From Chitinophaga dinghuensis (GTDB taxonomy: Bacteria; Bacteroidota; Bacteroidia; Chitinophagales; Chitinophagaceae), in the NCBI RefSeq assembly GCF_003259435.1, contig NZ_QLMA01000002.1, positions 248,001 through 312,000 of the forward strand: a DNA stretch of 64,000 bases. Reading direction: 5' to 3'. The notes under the pieces are model-generated. The model was not told the DNA's origin. It did not search any database and worked only from the letters and a program-made list of their open reading frames with translations. Below, piece after piece: positions 50,260 through 58,835 of the stretch (position 1 is its first letter; each line of letters opens with the position of its first letter). The translations under genes were made by a program, and so were the position numbers.

Positions 50260-51714
50260 ATGAACGATAGCATAGCATATTTTATCGGTTCTGATATCGG
50301 CACCAGCAGTACTAAATCGATTTCGCTGGGAATCGACGGCTCCGCGAAAAGTAGTTTTCAAGGGGCATATTCTACGTATCATCCGGAGCCGGGATTTAGT
50401 GAGCAGGACCCGGCCGTGATATTGCAGGCCGTGAAGGATGGAATTCGTAGGGTAGTTGTAGAGAGACAACAGCCTCCAGTCGCCATTTGCTTCAGCAGCG
50501 CTATGCATAGTTTGCTCGCTGTGGATAGTGACGGTAAGCCGCTGACGCCGCTTCTGATATGGGCGGATAACCGTAGTCATGCCCAGGCGGAAAAACTTCG
50601 TACATCCGCTACAGGTAGGGATATTTATCAGCAAACAGGTACGCCGGTACATGCTATGTCTCCATTATGCAAGTTGATCTGGCTGCGGGAGGAGCACCCT
50701 GATCTGTTTCAGCGCGCGCACTGTTTCATGGGTATCAAGGAATATATTATCCAGGAATTGTTTGGCAAGCCATTGATGGATCATTCTATTGCGTCTGCAA
50801 CGGGTCTTTTTGACATACGAAAGCATACTTGGTATGGTCCCGCGCTGGATGCAGCGGGAATCACGAGCGATCGTTTACCGCAGCCTGTTCCGGCCACCCA
50901 TATCATCCGTGGCTTAAAACCCGGCATAGCCGCAGAAATGGGCATCCCGGCAGATACTCCTTTTATCATCGGGGCCAGTGATGGTTGTCTGGCACAATTG
51001 GGCAGCCATGCTATTACTCCGGGGCATGCCACGCTCACCATTGGTACCAGTGGGGCTGTACGAATGGCCGTTCCCCAAGCGATATTTGATCGTCAGCAGC
51101 GATTATTTACCTATTTACTGACGGACGATATTTACATCACAGGTGGCGCGAGTAACAATGGCGGGGTATTGTTGCAGTGGTTATTAAAGGACTTCCTGCA
51201 ATCGGAGGTCCCTGTGGAAATAATGATCCGGGAAGCGCTGGCATTGGGGCCGCAGCAGTTGTTATGTATGCCTTACCTGTTGGGAGAGCGTGCGCCGATA
51301 TGGGATAGTAATGCCAGTGCGGCTTTCATTGGTATAAGACCACAACATGGTCAGGCGCATTTCACGAGGGCGGTGATGGAGAGTATATGCTTTGCGGTTA
51401 AGAGTATAACCCAGGCATTGGAAGAGACGGCAGGTCCTATAGATAAGATTTCTGTCAGTGGCGGTTTCTCCAAATCGCCGGGTTGGATACAGTTGATGGC
51501 TGATATATTTGGGAAGACGCTTACCCTCGAAGACGCCACGGACGCCTCTGCGCTGGGAGCTATTTTACTGGCGGCACAGGTGATGGGAATGGAATTGGAT
51601 CTTTCTGAAGCGGGGAAGGGGCAGGTCTTTACACCGGACACGCAGTATGCGAGTCATTACGAGGAACAATTCCGGAGGTTTGGGGCTGTCTATCACGCAT
51701 TGAAAGACATTTGA
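50260..51714 (+). CDS. gntK: Gluconokinase, FGGY carbohydrate kinase family
   Basis: A cytoplasmic kinase of 484 residues from the start at 50260. Glycine-rich GSDIGTSSTKS is the first ATP-binding block. ICFSSAMHSLLAVD, IWADNRSHAQAEKL and TGTPVHAMSPLCKL are close to Bacillus-type GntK. GTSGAVRM and SGGFSKSPGWIQLMADIFGKTL complete the kinase core. The likely reaction is gluconate to 6-phosphogluconate. An in-frame ATG at 50236 would add 8 residues with no conserved sequence. It is divergent from the GMC operon, and the pairing suggests that sugar acids are the theme. Confidence 0.88.
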   Translation: MNDSIAYFIGSDIGTSSTKSISLGIDGSAKSSFQGAYSTYHPEPGFSEQDPAVILQAVKDGIRRVVVERQQPPVAICFSSAMHSLLAVDSDGKPLTPLLIWADNRSHAQAEKLRTSATGRDIYQQTGTPVHAMSPLCKLIWLREEHPDLFQRAHCFMGIKEYIIQELFGKPLMDHSIASATGLFDIRKHTWYGPALDAAGITSDRLPQPVPATHIIRGLKPGIAAEMGIPADTPFIIGASDGCLAQLGSHAITPGHATLTIGTSGAVRMAVPQAIFDRQQRLFTYLLTDDIYITGGASNNGGVLLQWLLKDFLQSEVPVEIMIREALALGPQQLLCMPYLLGERAPIWDSNASAAFIGIRPQHGQAHFTRAVMESICFAVKSITQALEETAGPIDKISVSGGFSKSPGWIQLMADIFGKTLTLEDATDASALGAILLAAQVMGMELDLSEAGKGQVFTPDTQYASHYEEQFRRFGAVYHALKDI

Positions 51715-51818
51715 TTTTTTGCTCGCAAAGTGGAAAAAGTGGCAAAGGCGCAAAGAGAGAAGTCGCGATAGATCATCTTTTGCGAACTTTTCTCCTTTCC
51801 GCCTTTGCGAGAAAAAAA
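51715..51818. repeat. Imperfect inverted repeat of CGCAAAG-type units
   Basis: TTTTTTGCTCGCAAAG at 51715-51730 is mirrored by CTTTGCGAGAAAAAAA at 51803-51818. Inner GCAAAGGCGCAAAG units also recur. The arms are about 40 bases and imperfect. It lies between the convergent gluconokinase and mutL stops, so it could be a terminator; the repeated unit suggests a dispersed genomic repeat. Confidence 0.55.
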
Positions 51819-53735
51819 TTACTGGTTTCTTTCAAACATACGGGCGAGGTCCGTCAGTTTGAAGGAGATGAAGGTGAATTTGCCGCCGGGCGCCACATTA
51901 GGCATGGTGCAGGCAAACAGTTCATCGATAATATTTTGCATTTCACGGGCGGAGAGCACTTTTCCACAAGGGATGGCATTATTTCTGGCCATAGAGCGGA
52001 TCAGGTGTTCGCGTCTGTTTACTTTCAGGTCCTGTGAGAAATTCTTAAACTGTTCCAGGAGTCCTTCGATGGTAGCCTGGTCATTGCCTGTCTGGATATC
52101 GGCAGGCGTTCCTCTTACAACAAAAGTATGATTGCCGAATGGTTCCAGGTCATAACCGAGTGCCTGGAGGTCTGGCAGCATTTCCGAAACGATGGCAGCA
52201 TCCGCAGGGGGGAGCTGTAATGTTTGTGGGAAAAGGCTTTGTTGCGTAGCTACTGGCGCTTCCTGGAGGGCGCGTTGATAGCGTTCATACAGGATGCGTT
52301 CATGGGCTGCGTGTTGATCAATCAGGATGAATCCGGATTTGATCTGAGAGAGGATATATTGTTGATGTACCTGAACGGGTACTTTCTGGGCATTGGTGCT
52401 ATCTTGCCAGCGTTCATCAATAGCGGAGGCTGTAGAGGCGGGCTGAGCGCTCTGATAGGTGACAGCAGTACGGGTTTCCTGTTCTGTGTCGTCATCATCG
52501 GCGTCAGAGTACGCGCTCATGGCGTAGCTTTCCGTTTGAGGAGCGGCTGGTTTATCGTAGAGATCTTTCCAGTTTTTCAGGTTACTGTTGGATCTGTCGA
52601 TTACATGGGCCTGGTGGGCCTGTGTAAAGGATTTATAGAGTGGGGAATGGGTAGATTCCGTTTTTTGTTGTTCTGTAAAAGGTTTGCTGACAGCGTCCAG
52701 TTGCTGAATGCTTGGGTCCAGGTCGAAGTCCAGCGTAGGCGTTACGCTGAATTGGGCGAGGGCATGTTTTACTGCAGCTTGTACGAAGGCGTACATTACT
52801 TTTTCATCATCGAATTTAATTTCCTGTTTGGTAGGGTGGACGTTGATGTCCACATGTTCAGGATTTACATCGATGAAGAGAACGTACAGTGGGAAGCTGT
52901 CTGCCGGGATGATATCCGCGAAAGCGTTCATTACCGCGTGGTGGAGGTAATGGCTTTTAATGAAGCGGTTATTGACGAAGAAGAACTGGTCGCCGCGGGT
53001 TTTTTTGGCGGTTTCCGGTTTTCCGACGAACCCGTAGACGTTCATATAGTCGGTACTTTCTTTCACATTTACCAGGCGGGCATTGTAATGCTGGCCGAGG
53101 ATGGCTATGATACGTTGTTTCAGGGAGCCTTTATCGAGGTGAAAGAGTTGTTGATTGTTGCTGGTAAGGGTGAATTGCAGTTGAGGGTATGCCATGGCAA
53201 CGCGGATGAATTCATCCACGATATGGCGCATTTCAGCTGCATTGCTTTTCAGGAAATTGCGGCGGGCGGGCACATTGAAGAAGAGGTTCTTCATGGCGAT
53301 GCTGGTGCCTTCTGCTGTTTGGCAGGGTTCCTGGGTCCTTACGGAGCTATTATCGATTTCTATATATGTTCCTATATCGGCTCCTCTTTTCCGGGTTTTA
53401 AGTTCCACCTGGGCAACGGCTGCGATAGAAGCGAGCGCTTCACCGCGGAAGCCCATGGTACGGATGGAGAAGAGGTCTTCGATGGTTTGGATTTTGGAGG
53501 TAGCATGGCGTTCGAAGCACATCCTGGCGTCGGTTTCGCTCATACCGCCACCGTTATCGATTACCTGTACTAACTCTTTCCCTGCATCTTTTATGATAAG
53601 GTGAATTTCTGTCGCGCCTGCGTCCACTGCATTTTCGAGAAGTTCTTTCACCGCTGATGCCGGTCGCTGGATTACTTCTCCTGCAGCTATCTGATTCGCT
53701 ATATTGTCTGGTAATAAATTGATGATATCCGCCAC
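51819..53735 (-). CDS. mutL: DNA mismatch repair protein MutL
   Basis: A 638-residue GHKL ATPase. The N-terminal block reads IAAGEVIQRPASAVKELLENAVDAGA, followed by VIDNGGGM and GFRGEALASIAAV. The transducer domain ends near 330, and a long low-complexity linker comes next. The C-terminal dimerisation domain includes LIDQHAAHERILYE, a match to the DQHAx2Ex4E endonuclease motif, so the protein should nick DNA itself as in species without MutH. No mutS is in the window. The start MADIINLL at 53735 is the only sensible one. Confidence 0.96.
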   Translation of the reverse strand: MADIINLLPDNIANQIAAGEVIQRPASAVKELLENAVDAGATEIHLIIKDAGKELVQVIDNGGGMSETDARMCFERHATSKIQTIEDLFSIRTMGFRGEALASIAAVAQVELKTRKRGADIGTYIEIDNSSVRTQEPCQTAEGTSIAMKNLFFNVPARRNFLKSNAAEMRHIVDEFIRVAMAYPQLQFTLTSNNQQLFHLDKGSLKQRIIAILGQHYNARLVNVKESTDYMNVYGFVGKPETAKKTRGDQFFFVNNRFIKSHYLHHAVMNAFADIIPADSFPLYVLFIDVNPEHVDINVHPTKQEIKFDDEKVMYAFVQAAVKHALAQFSVTPTLDFDLDPSIQQLDAVSKPFTEQQKTESTHSPLYKSFTQAHQAHVIDRSNSNLKNWKDLYDKPAAPQTESYAMSAYSDADDDDTEQETRTAVTYQSAQPASTASAIDERWQDSTNAQKVPVQVHQQYILSQIKSGFILIDQHAAHERILYERYQRALQEAPVATQQSLFPQTLQLPPADAAIVSEMLPDLQALGYDLEPFGNHTFVVRGTPADIQTGNDQATIEGLLEQFKNFSQDLKVNRREHLIRSMARNNAIPCGKVLSAREMQNIIDELFACTMPNVAPGGKFTFISFKLTDLARMFERNQ

Positions 53736-53979
53736 TTACTAGCCTTTTGCCGCTAAGTTAACAATTTATACTCAGTTGCTGGTAGGTGATTATCAGCGTA
53801 TTTTATAGAAAGTGGAGTAGATTTTGTTAAATATCCGGTTGATTTGCAGGTTTTAACAATCCATTCCCCCGGTTCATACGTAATTTTATATAGGGAAAAA
53901 TAATATTCAGAGAGGCCAATTGATTTAAAATCTATCAACTTTAGTGTTAATCAGTCGTTAATACAACAATGGGACAGTT

Positions 53980-54561
53980 ATGAAGCTGCGAAATCTGATA
54001 TTTTTGATGATCTCATTAACGGTAACCAACTGTAGTTACTCACAAAACGGCGAAAAAAAGAATTCAATGGAAGACGGAAAAAAGAAGTTAGGTGTTTATT
54101 CCCACACTGACACAGGGAAAGTGAACCTAACAGATGAGGAGTGGAAGAAAATCTTACCGCAGGACGTATACAATATTGCGCGGGAAAAAGGTACTGAATG
54201 GGCATTTACGGGAAAATACTGGAACAGTAAAGAAAAAGGAACCTACTACTGCGCTGCTTGCGGAAACCCACTGTTTGTTTCAGATGCTAAATTTGAAAGC
54301 AGCTGTGGATGGCCAAGCTTCTTCCAACCTATCAGCAAAACCAGTGTAATCTATGTGCCGGACAACTCGCACGGAATGCATCGCACAGAAGTACTCTGCG
54401 GCCGTTGTAGAGCCCACCTCGGACATGTTTTTGATGACGGCCCACCGCCTACCGGCCTGCGCTATTGCATCAACTCGGTGATTCTCGATTTCGAAAAAGC
54501 CAAAGAAGCTGATCAACATTATAAAGAGAAACACCATCCGGACCAGCCCGATAAACACTAA
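53980..54561 (+). CDS. msrB: Exported peptide-methionine (R)-S-oxide reductase
   Basis: A 193-residue repair enzyme reducing methionine-R-sulfoxide. Unlike cytoplasmic MsrB, it has a lipoprotein-like signal (MISLTVTNC, Cys18), so it should act in the periplasm or outer membrane. Zinc-binding pairs are YYCAACG and [11 protein letters not shown]. The catalytic Cys163 lies in [11 protein letters not shown], and [11 protein letters not shown] holds the substrate pocket. All family residues are intact. It is a single gene in a sparse region. The 244-base gap before it has no convincing gene. Confidence 0.93.
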   Translation: MKLRNLIFLMISLTVTNCSYSQNGEKKNSMEDGKKKLGVYSHTDTGKVNLTDEEWKKILPQDVYNIAREKGTEWAFTGKYWNSKEKGTYYCAACGNPLFVSDAKFESSCGWPSFFQPISKTSVIYVPDNSHGMHRTEVLCGRCRAHLGHVFDDGPPPTGLRYCINSVILDFEKAKEADQHYKEKHHPDQPDKH

Positions 54562-54642
54562 TCTTTCTGTCGCTATGCCAGCAATACTGTAGGGAGGCTA
54601 GATAAAAAACACTATATTTATAGTAATCAACCCCTTGCAGTT

Positions 54643-55659
54643 ATGAAAGCTTTGAAAGTACTCGCCTGGATTATAGGAATATTACTGTTTTTATTCCTGG
54701 TACTGGTTTTCATCGCGCCTACCCGGATGCATGTGGAAGCTACCGTTGAAATCAATGCTCCCGCCAGCATTGTATGGAATGATATTGTCAAATTCGAACG
54801 ATTCAGTCAATGGAATACCTGGAAACAAATGGATTCCACCACCACCTACACCATCACCGGTGAAGATGGTACTGTTGGAGCTGTATACTCCTGGAAAGGA
54901 AAAAAGATAGGAGAAGGACAGCTCCAGCATCTTTCATTTGAGCCGTATAAACTAATTCAGCAAAAATTAACCTTCACAAAACCCTTCCACTCGGAAGCAG
55001 ATGTGTATTTCAACCTCACAGAAGCCGCCGAAAAAACCAAAGTGGTTTGGGGATTCGATGCCCATTACAATCGCCCGCAAAACCTGATGTCCTGGCTGAT
55101 GAAAGGAGCCATCGAAGATGATTACCAAAAAGGACTGCTGAATCTGAAAAGTATGGCTGAGGCCGATAAAAAAGGCCCCGGCGCACCAAATGGGGTGAAT
55201 GAAACCGTGAAAGAAATGAATTACCCCGCCACCACCTTTGCCGCGATCCGTAAAACGATCCCGCAAAAAAGCATCATGTCTTTCTACCAAACAAATCTCC
55301 AACAAATATACGCCGCCGCTCAGGCTGCCAAATTACAGCCAGGCGTTCCCTGCGGCCTCTTTTATTCTTGGGATACCACCAAACACCAGACAGACATGGC
55401 CGCTGCCGTTCCGGTGCCGGAAGGTAGTACGCTCAAAAACGGTATAGAAATAATAAAACTGCCCGCTGCCAAAGCTTTTTATGTGGACTATTACGGTCCG
55501 TATAATAAAATAGCCAACGCTCATGTGGCTTTACATGAGTTCGCAGCAGTAAAGGGAAAGAAGATATTATTGCCCACAATTGAAATGTACGTCGCTTTTC
55601 AGGGCAATGAAAAAGATTCCAGTAAATGGCTTACAAAAGTCATCTACTTTATGCAATAA
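54643..55659 (+). CDS. SRPBCC - GyrI-like fusion protein with membrane anchor
   Basis: A 338-residue protein with an N-terminal membrane helix (about 7-26, VLAWIIGILLFLFLVLVFIAP). Residues 30-180 form an SRPBCC/START-like lipid or ligand pocket domain, with EINAPASIVWNDIVKFERFSQWNTW. Residues 195-338 form a GyrI-like effector-binding domain, with FAAIRKTIP, GVPCGLFYSWD, and AAKAFYVDYYGPYNKI. Both folds bind small hydrophobic ligands. The anchor places them in the periplasm or on the membrane. The arrangement suggests ligand sensing or sequestration; no DNA-binding domain is present. Confidence 0.85.
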   Translation: MKALKVLAWIIGILLFLFLVLVFIAPTRMHVEATVEINAPASIVWNDIVKFERFSQWNTWKQMDSTTTYTITGEDGTVGAVYSWKGKKIGEGQLQHLSFEPYKLIQQKLTFTKPFHSEADVYFNLTEAAEKTKVVWGFDAHYNRPQNLMSWLMKGAIEDDYQKGLLNLKSMAEADKKGPGAPNGVNETVKEMNYPATTFAAIRKTIPQKSIMSFYQTNLQQIYAAAQAAKLQPGVPCGLFYSWDTTKHQTDMAAAVPVPEGSTLKNGIEIIKLPAAKAFYVDYYGPYNKIANAHVALHEFAAVKGKKILLPTIEMYVAFQGNEKDSSKWLTKVIYFMQ

Positions 55660-55724
55660 CAATCAGATCAGGGAAGAAAGCAGGCATATTGGCCGTACAG
55701 ATGGCATATCTGGATAAGTTCAGT

Positions 55725-56003
55725 CTATTTTTCCTGAATGGCCGCATAGGTTGTTGGCTCAAACTCAATGATCTCAACAAGTGCCAGCTGATACTTTTCC
55801 AATGGGTCATCTTTCATAATCTCTTCTACCTCTTTTCGGCTGGATGCCTTACATAATATCAGTGAACCTGACTTAGGCTTACGTCTGCCGGAAAGGATGA
55901 ATTTCCCTGATTCATAGTGCTTTTGCAGGAACGCATTATGCGCCTCCATGAAGTGCTCAACAGCCGCTACAGGACGGATGTATTGTAATAAGATTAAAAA
56001 CAT
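55725..56003 (-). CDS. YCII-related domain protein
   Basis: A 92-residue protein with the YCII-type alpha-beta barrel fold. It includes RPVAAVEHFMEAHNAFLQKHYESGKFILSG, with the family His in an AHN triplet. PKSGSLILCKASSRKEVEEIMKDDPL follows the pattern of the middle helix and strand. Members are small putative enzymes or hydrolases without a firm function. The start MFLILLQYIRPV is the only good ATG. It is convergent with the SRPBCC gene and divergent from DUF4836. Confidence 0.83.
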   Translation of the reverse strand: MFLILLQYIRPVAAVEHFMEAHNAFLQKHYESGKFILSGRRKPKSGSLILCKASSRKEVEEIMKDDPLEKYQLALVEIIEFEPTTYAAIQEK

Positions 56004-56273
56004 AACGGTTTTTCAATGGTTTTAATGATAATTTTCATAGCAGTAACAAAGGTATTAACTATATCTGTAAAGAAATTATTGTTGGCGACAGGGAAAAATT
56101 AGACATATATGCTACAAAAATATACGTACTTTTGGAGCCAAGAAATACCACGATAGTGGGAATAAAGTTAGTAGTCCCAGAAGATTTGTGCCGCCAGAAA
56201 AACCTAACCGCTTTTCCGACAATCATACTGGTTCTGACCTGTGCATTATTATTTTATATATTTTAATCATTTT
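56004..56273 (+). promoter_or_regulatory. Intergenic region with -7 element for the DUF4836 gene
   Basis: TACTTTTG at 56127-56134 is a full TAnnTTTG match. It would give an unusually long leader of about 135 bases before the start at 56274, containing a small CCAC..GTGG stem. No TTTG sits at normal spacing upstream. Confidence 0.4.
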
Positions 56274-58076
56274 ATGAAAAGGACGATTTCCAAATTGTTG
56301 TTAACCGCTGGTATCGCGGCGGTAATGTTGTCTGCCTGTTCAAAAGTTCCTGAGGAGAGCAAATACATCCCCAAAGAAGCTGGTGTGGTGCTGGAACTGA
56401 ACGCCAAACAAATCAGCCAGAAATTAATTACCAACGGTCTCACGATGGATAAGCTCATGGAAGCTGCTCAATCCAAAGATACTGCCAGTAAAATAACCAA
56501 AGCCTGGAAAGATGCCGCCAATTCCGGCGTCGATCTCTCCAGCAACTTTTTCATGAGCGTTGTTTTAGGCGACGATAAAAACGCCTACGTTGAAATCAAC
56601 GGCTCCCTGACAGATGCCGCAAAATTCGAAGCTTATCTGAAAGCTAACCTGAAAAGCTATGACCTGAAAACAGGTAAGGACTTCAAATTTACCTACGACA
56701 CTGAAAGCCACGGTCTCATCACCTGGAATAATAAAGCTGTTATCTACCTGAGACATCTGAACACCAACAGGCTGAATGATATCCCTGGTTATATGGATAA
56801 ACCAGCAGATGAAGGCGCTGAGGCAGACACCGCTGCTGCCGCTGCCGCTGTTGTATCTCCAGTAGCCGCTGTAACTACAGATTTACCCGAATCCGCAGCA
56901 GCACTGGTTACTACCGCTGATCACCTCTATCACATGAAAGAGAACGAAACTGCCGGTAGCCTGGAGCCATTCAAAAAACTCCTGAAAGAAAATGCTGATA
57001 TGGGCTTTTTCTTTAATGTTCAGGCAATGATGAACAGTAACGCCGCAGGCATGACTGCTCTTCCTGGCAACTTCAAAAAACTCATGGAAGGTTCTTTCGC
57101 TACTGGTACTGCCAATTTCGAAAAAGGCAAGATCCTGGTGAATACCAACAGCTACATGGGCAAAGAAATGCTGGCCATCTTCAAAAAATATGGTAACAAA
57201 GAAATTGATATAAGCATGCTGGAAAAATATCCTAGTGATAATGTCACCGGGTTTATTTCCTACGCTTTCGATTTCCACATGATTGGCGAAATCATCAAAT
57301 CTACCGGTACCGACGGCCTGGTAAACATGATGCTGTCTCAACGCTCTGGCCTCACCATGGATGATCTGCTGAACGCATTCGACGGTCAGTTGGTATACGT
57401 TGCTTCCGATTTCCAAATCGAAAGAAAACCTAACCCTTACTTCGATGGCGATACCATTGAAAAGCCAAACGCTAAATGGATCTTCAACATGAAAGTGGCC
57501 AACAAAGACGCTTTCAATAAAGTAATGAGCTCTCCAATGTTTACCGGTATGCTGGTTAAACAAGGCGATAAATATGTACTCGCTTCTCCTGAACTGGCAG
57601 CTTCTTTCCCTGCTATGTCTCTCACTGAAAAATCCGTTACTCTCGGTTCTGATTCCGTACTGCTGGATCAATACCTCGCAGGTAAAGGACAAATCAAATT
57701 GCCAGAAGGCGTTGCTAGTAAAGCAAAAGGCGCTACCCTGGCTGGTTACTTAGACATCGCAAAACTGGCTAAAACCATCCCTACTGAAAAAGCAGACGAG
57801 GACGAAAGACCACTGCTGATCAGAGCACAGAACCTGTTCAAAGACATGACCTTCTCCGCTCATAAAATAAGCGGCGATGTTCAAACAGGCGAAATCGTAC
57901 TGAACTTCAAAGACCAGGATAAAAACAGCCTTGTTCAACTGGTTGAATTTGGTACCGAAGCCGCTAAACTGGCACAAGCTAAAAAAGATAAAAGAGCTAA
58001 ACAGGAAGCGGCAGATAAAGCTGCTGAAGATAGCCTCTACGGTGCTATTCCAATGGATTCAGCAGTAACCAGATAA
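56274..58076 (+). CDS. DUF4836 family lipoprotein
   Basis: A 600-residue lipoprotein; lipobox LSAC gives Cys22 after a clear signal (MKRTISKLLLTAGIAAVML). The mature part starts with KYIPKEAGVVLELNAKQISQKL, the typical DUF4836 beginning, and has repeated two-part folds. An Ala-rich linker lies around residue 185-200, and a charged Lys/Ala helix ends the protein. The family is found in Bacteroidota envelopes, with no known activity. The open frame begins 11 residues earlier, but the signal peptide fixes 56274. It is a single gene followed by a strong terminator. Confidence 0.85.
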   Translation: MKRTISKLLLTAGIAAVMLSACSKVPEESKYIPKEAGVVLELNAKQISQKLITNGLTMDKLMEAAQSKDTASKITKAWKDAANSGVDLSSNFFMSVVLGDDKNAYVEINGSLTDAAKFEAYLKANLKSYDLKTGKDFKFTYDTESHGLITWNNKAVIYLRHLNTNRLNDIPGYMDKPADEGAEADTAAAAAAVVSPVAAVTTDLPESAAALVTTADHLYHMKENETAGSLEPFKKLLKENADMGFFFNVQAMMNSNAAGMTALPGNFKKLMEGSFATGTANFEKGKILVNTNSYMGKEMLAIFKKYGNKEIDISMLEKYPSDNVTGFISYAFDFHMIGEIIKSTGTDGLVNMMLSQRSGLTMDDLLNAFDGQLVYVASDFQIERKPNPYFDGDTIEKPNAKWIFNMKVANKDAFNKVMSSPMFTGMLVKQGDKYVLASPELAASFPAMSLTEKSVTLGSDSVLLDQYLAGKGQIKLPEGVASKAKGATLAGYLDIAKLAKTIPTEKADEDERPLLIRAQNLFKDMTFSAHKISGDVQTGEIVLNFKDQDKNSLVQLVEFGTEAAKLAQAKKDKRAKQEAADKAAEDSLYGAIPMDSAVTR

Positions 58077-58103
58077 GTTATTGCCTGTTTCTTTCAAATA
58101 TGT

Positions 58104-58141
58104 AAAAGACAAACGCCGCTACCCAGCGGCGTTTGTCTTTT
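58104..58141 (+). terminator. Terminator after the DUF4836 gene
   Basis: AAAAGACAAACGCCGCT and AGCGGCGTTTGTCTTTT form a perfect 17-base stem around a four-base loop, with a T-rich end. Confidence 0.9.
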
Positions 58142-58172
58142 ATACCCGTTCCGAAAACCTTATCTTAGCTAC

Positions 58173-58823
58173 ATGCAAATTCAGCTCGATCATCTCCTCC
58201 CGATTCCCCTGAAGGATAAGATCCTCCAGCGAAAATCTGGTATCTGGAATGAAAATATTCAATTTAACCCCGGCAGCTTCGTGAAAATCAAAGCGCCGTC
58301 TGGTACAGGTAAAACCACCTTGGTACATTACCTCTATCATATCCGGTACGACTATACGGGAAATGTCCTCATCAATGGGAAACCCTGGTCCGGATACAAC
58401 CGCAATGAAACCGCCTCCCTGCGCCAACAGAAAATCAGCGTCATATTCCAGGACCTGCGCCTCTTTGAACAACTGACCGCCCTGGAAAATATTGAACTAA
58501 AAAGAGTAATGAATCCACAGCCCTATTGCACCGTGGAGAAAGTTCGCGAAATGGCTGCCAGACTTAATGTGACACATGTGCTGGATCAAAGCGGCAAAAC
58601 ATTGTCCTACGGCGAAAGGCAACGTATCGCTATCATTCGGGCATTGGTACAACCTTTCGAATGGCTGTTCATGGACGAACCCTTCAGCCACCTCGATGAA
58701 GAGAATACCAGTAGAGCTGCTGCGCTCATCGCTGAGGAATGTAAAAGCCGCCAAGCCGGATTTATTTTAACAGACCTGGATCACGATCAGCATTTCTCCT
58801 ATGATGTGCTGTACCAGCTTTAA
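58173..58823 (+). CDS. ABC transporter ATP-binding protein (FtsE/LolD-like)
   Basis: A 216-residue ATPase that powers the membrane partner encoded 12 bases downstream. Walker A is GTGKTT at 44-49, the Q-loop is Gln93 in IFQDL, the signature is LSYGERQ (144-150) and Walker B is LFMDEP with Glu169. The place where the switch histidine usually follows threonine reads LTDLDHDQ, with the histidine two residues later (His204), a small oddity. MacB/FtsE/LolD family members drive export or lipoprotein extraction. TATCTTAG at 58161 could be a -7 element. Confidence 0.87.
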   Translation: MQIQLDHLLPIPLKDKILQRKSGIWNENIQFNPGSFVKIKAPSGTGKTTLVHYLYHIRYDYTGNVLINGKPWSGYNRNETASLRQQKISVIFQDLRLFEQLTALENIELKRVMNPQPYCTVEKVREMAARLNVTHVLDQSGKTLSYGERQRIAIIRALVQPFEWLFMDEPFSHLDEENTSRAAALIAEECKSRQAGFILTDLDHDQHFSYDVLYQL

Positions 58824-58835
58824 TGCAACTTTTTC

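Noticed and set aside
52224..53573. 449-codon open frame on the plus strand opposite mutL
   Set aside because: It is entirely antisense to mutL, which carries all family motifs; the translation shows no recognisable domain and biased composition from the opposite strand.
53753..53938. 61-codon minus-strand frame before msrB
   Set aside because: Low-quality composition, no promoter or neighbour link; probably chance.
56883..57692. 269-codon minus-strand frame inside the DUF4836 gene
   Set aside because: Phe/His/Val-rich shadow frame opposite a lipoprotein gene with a clear signal peptide.
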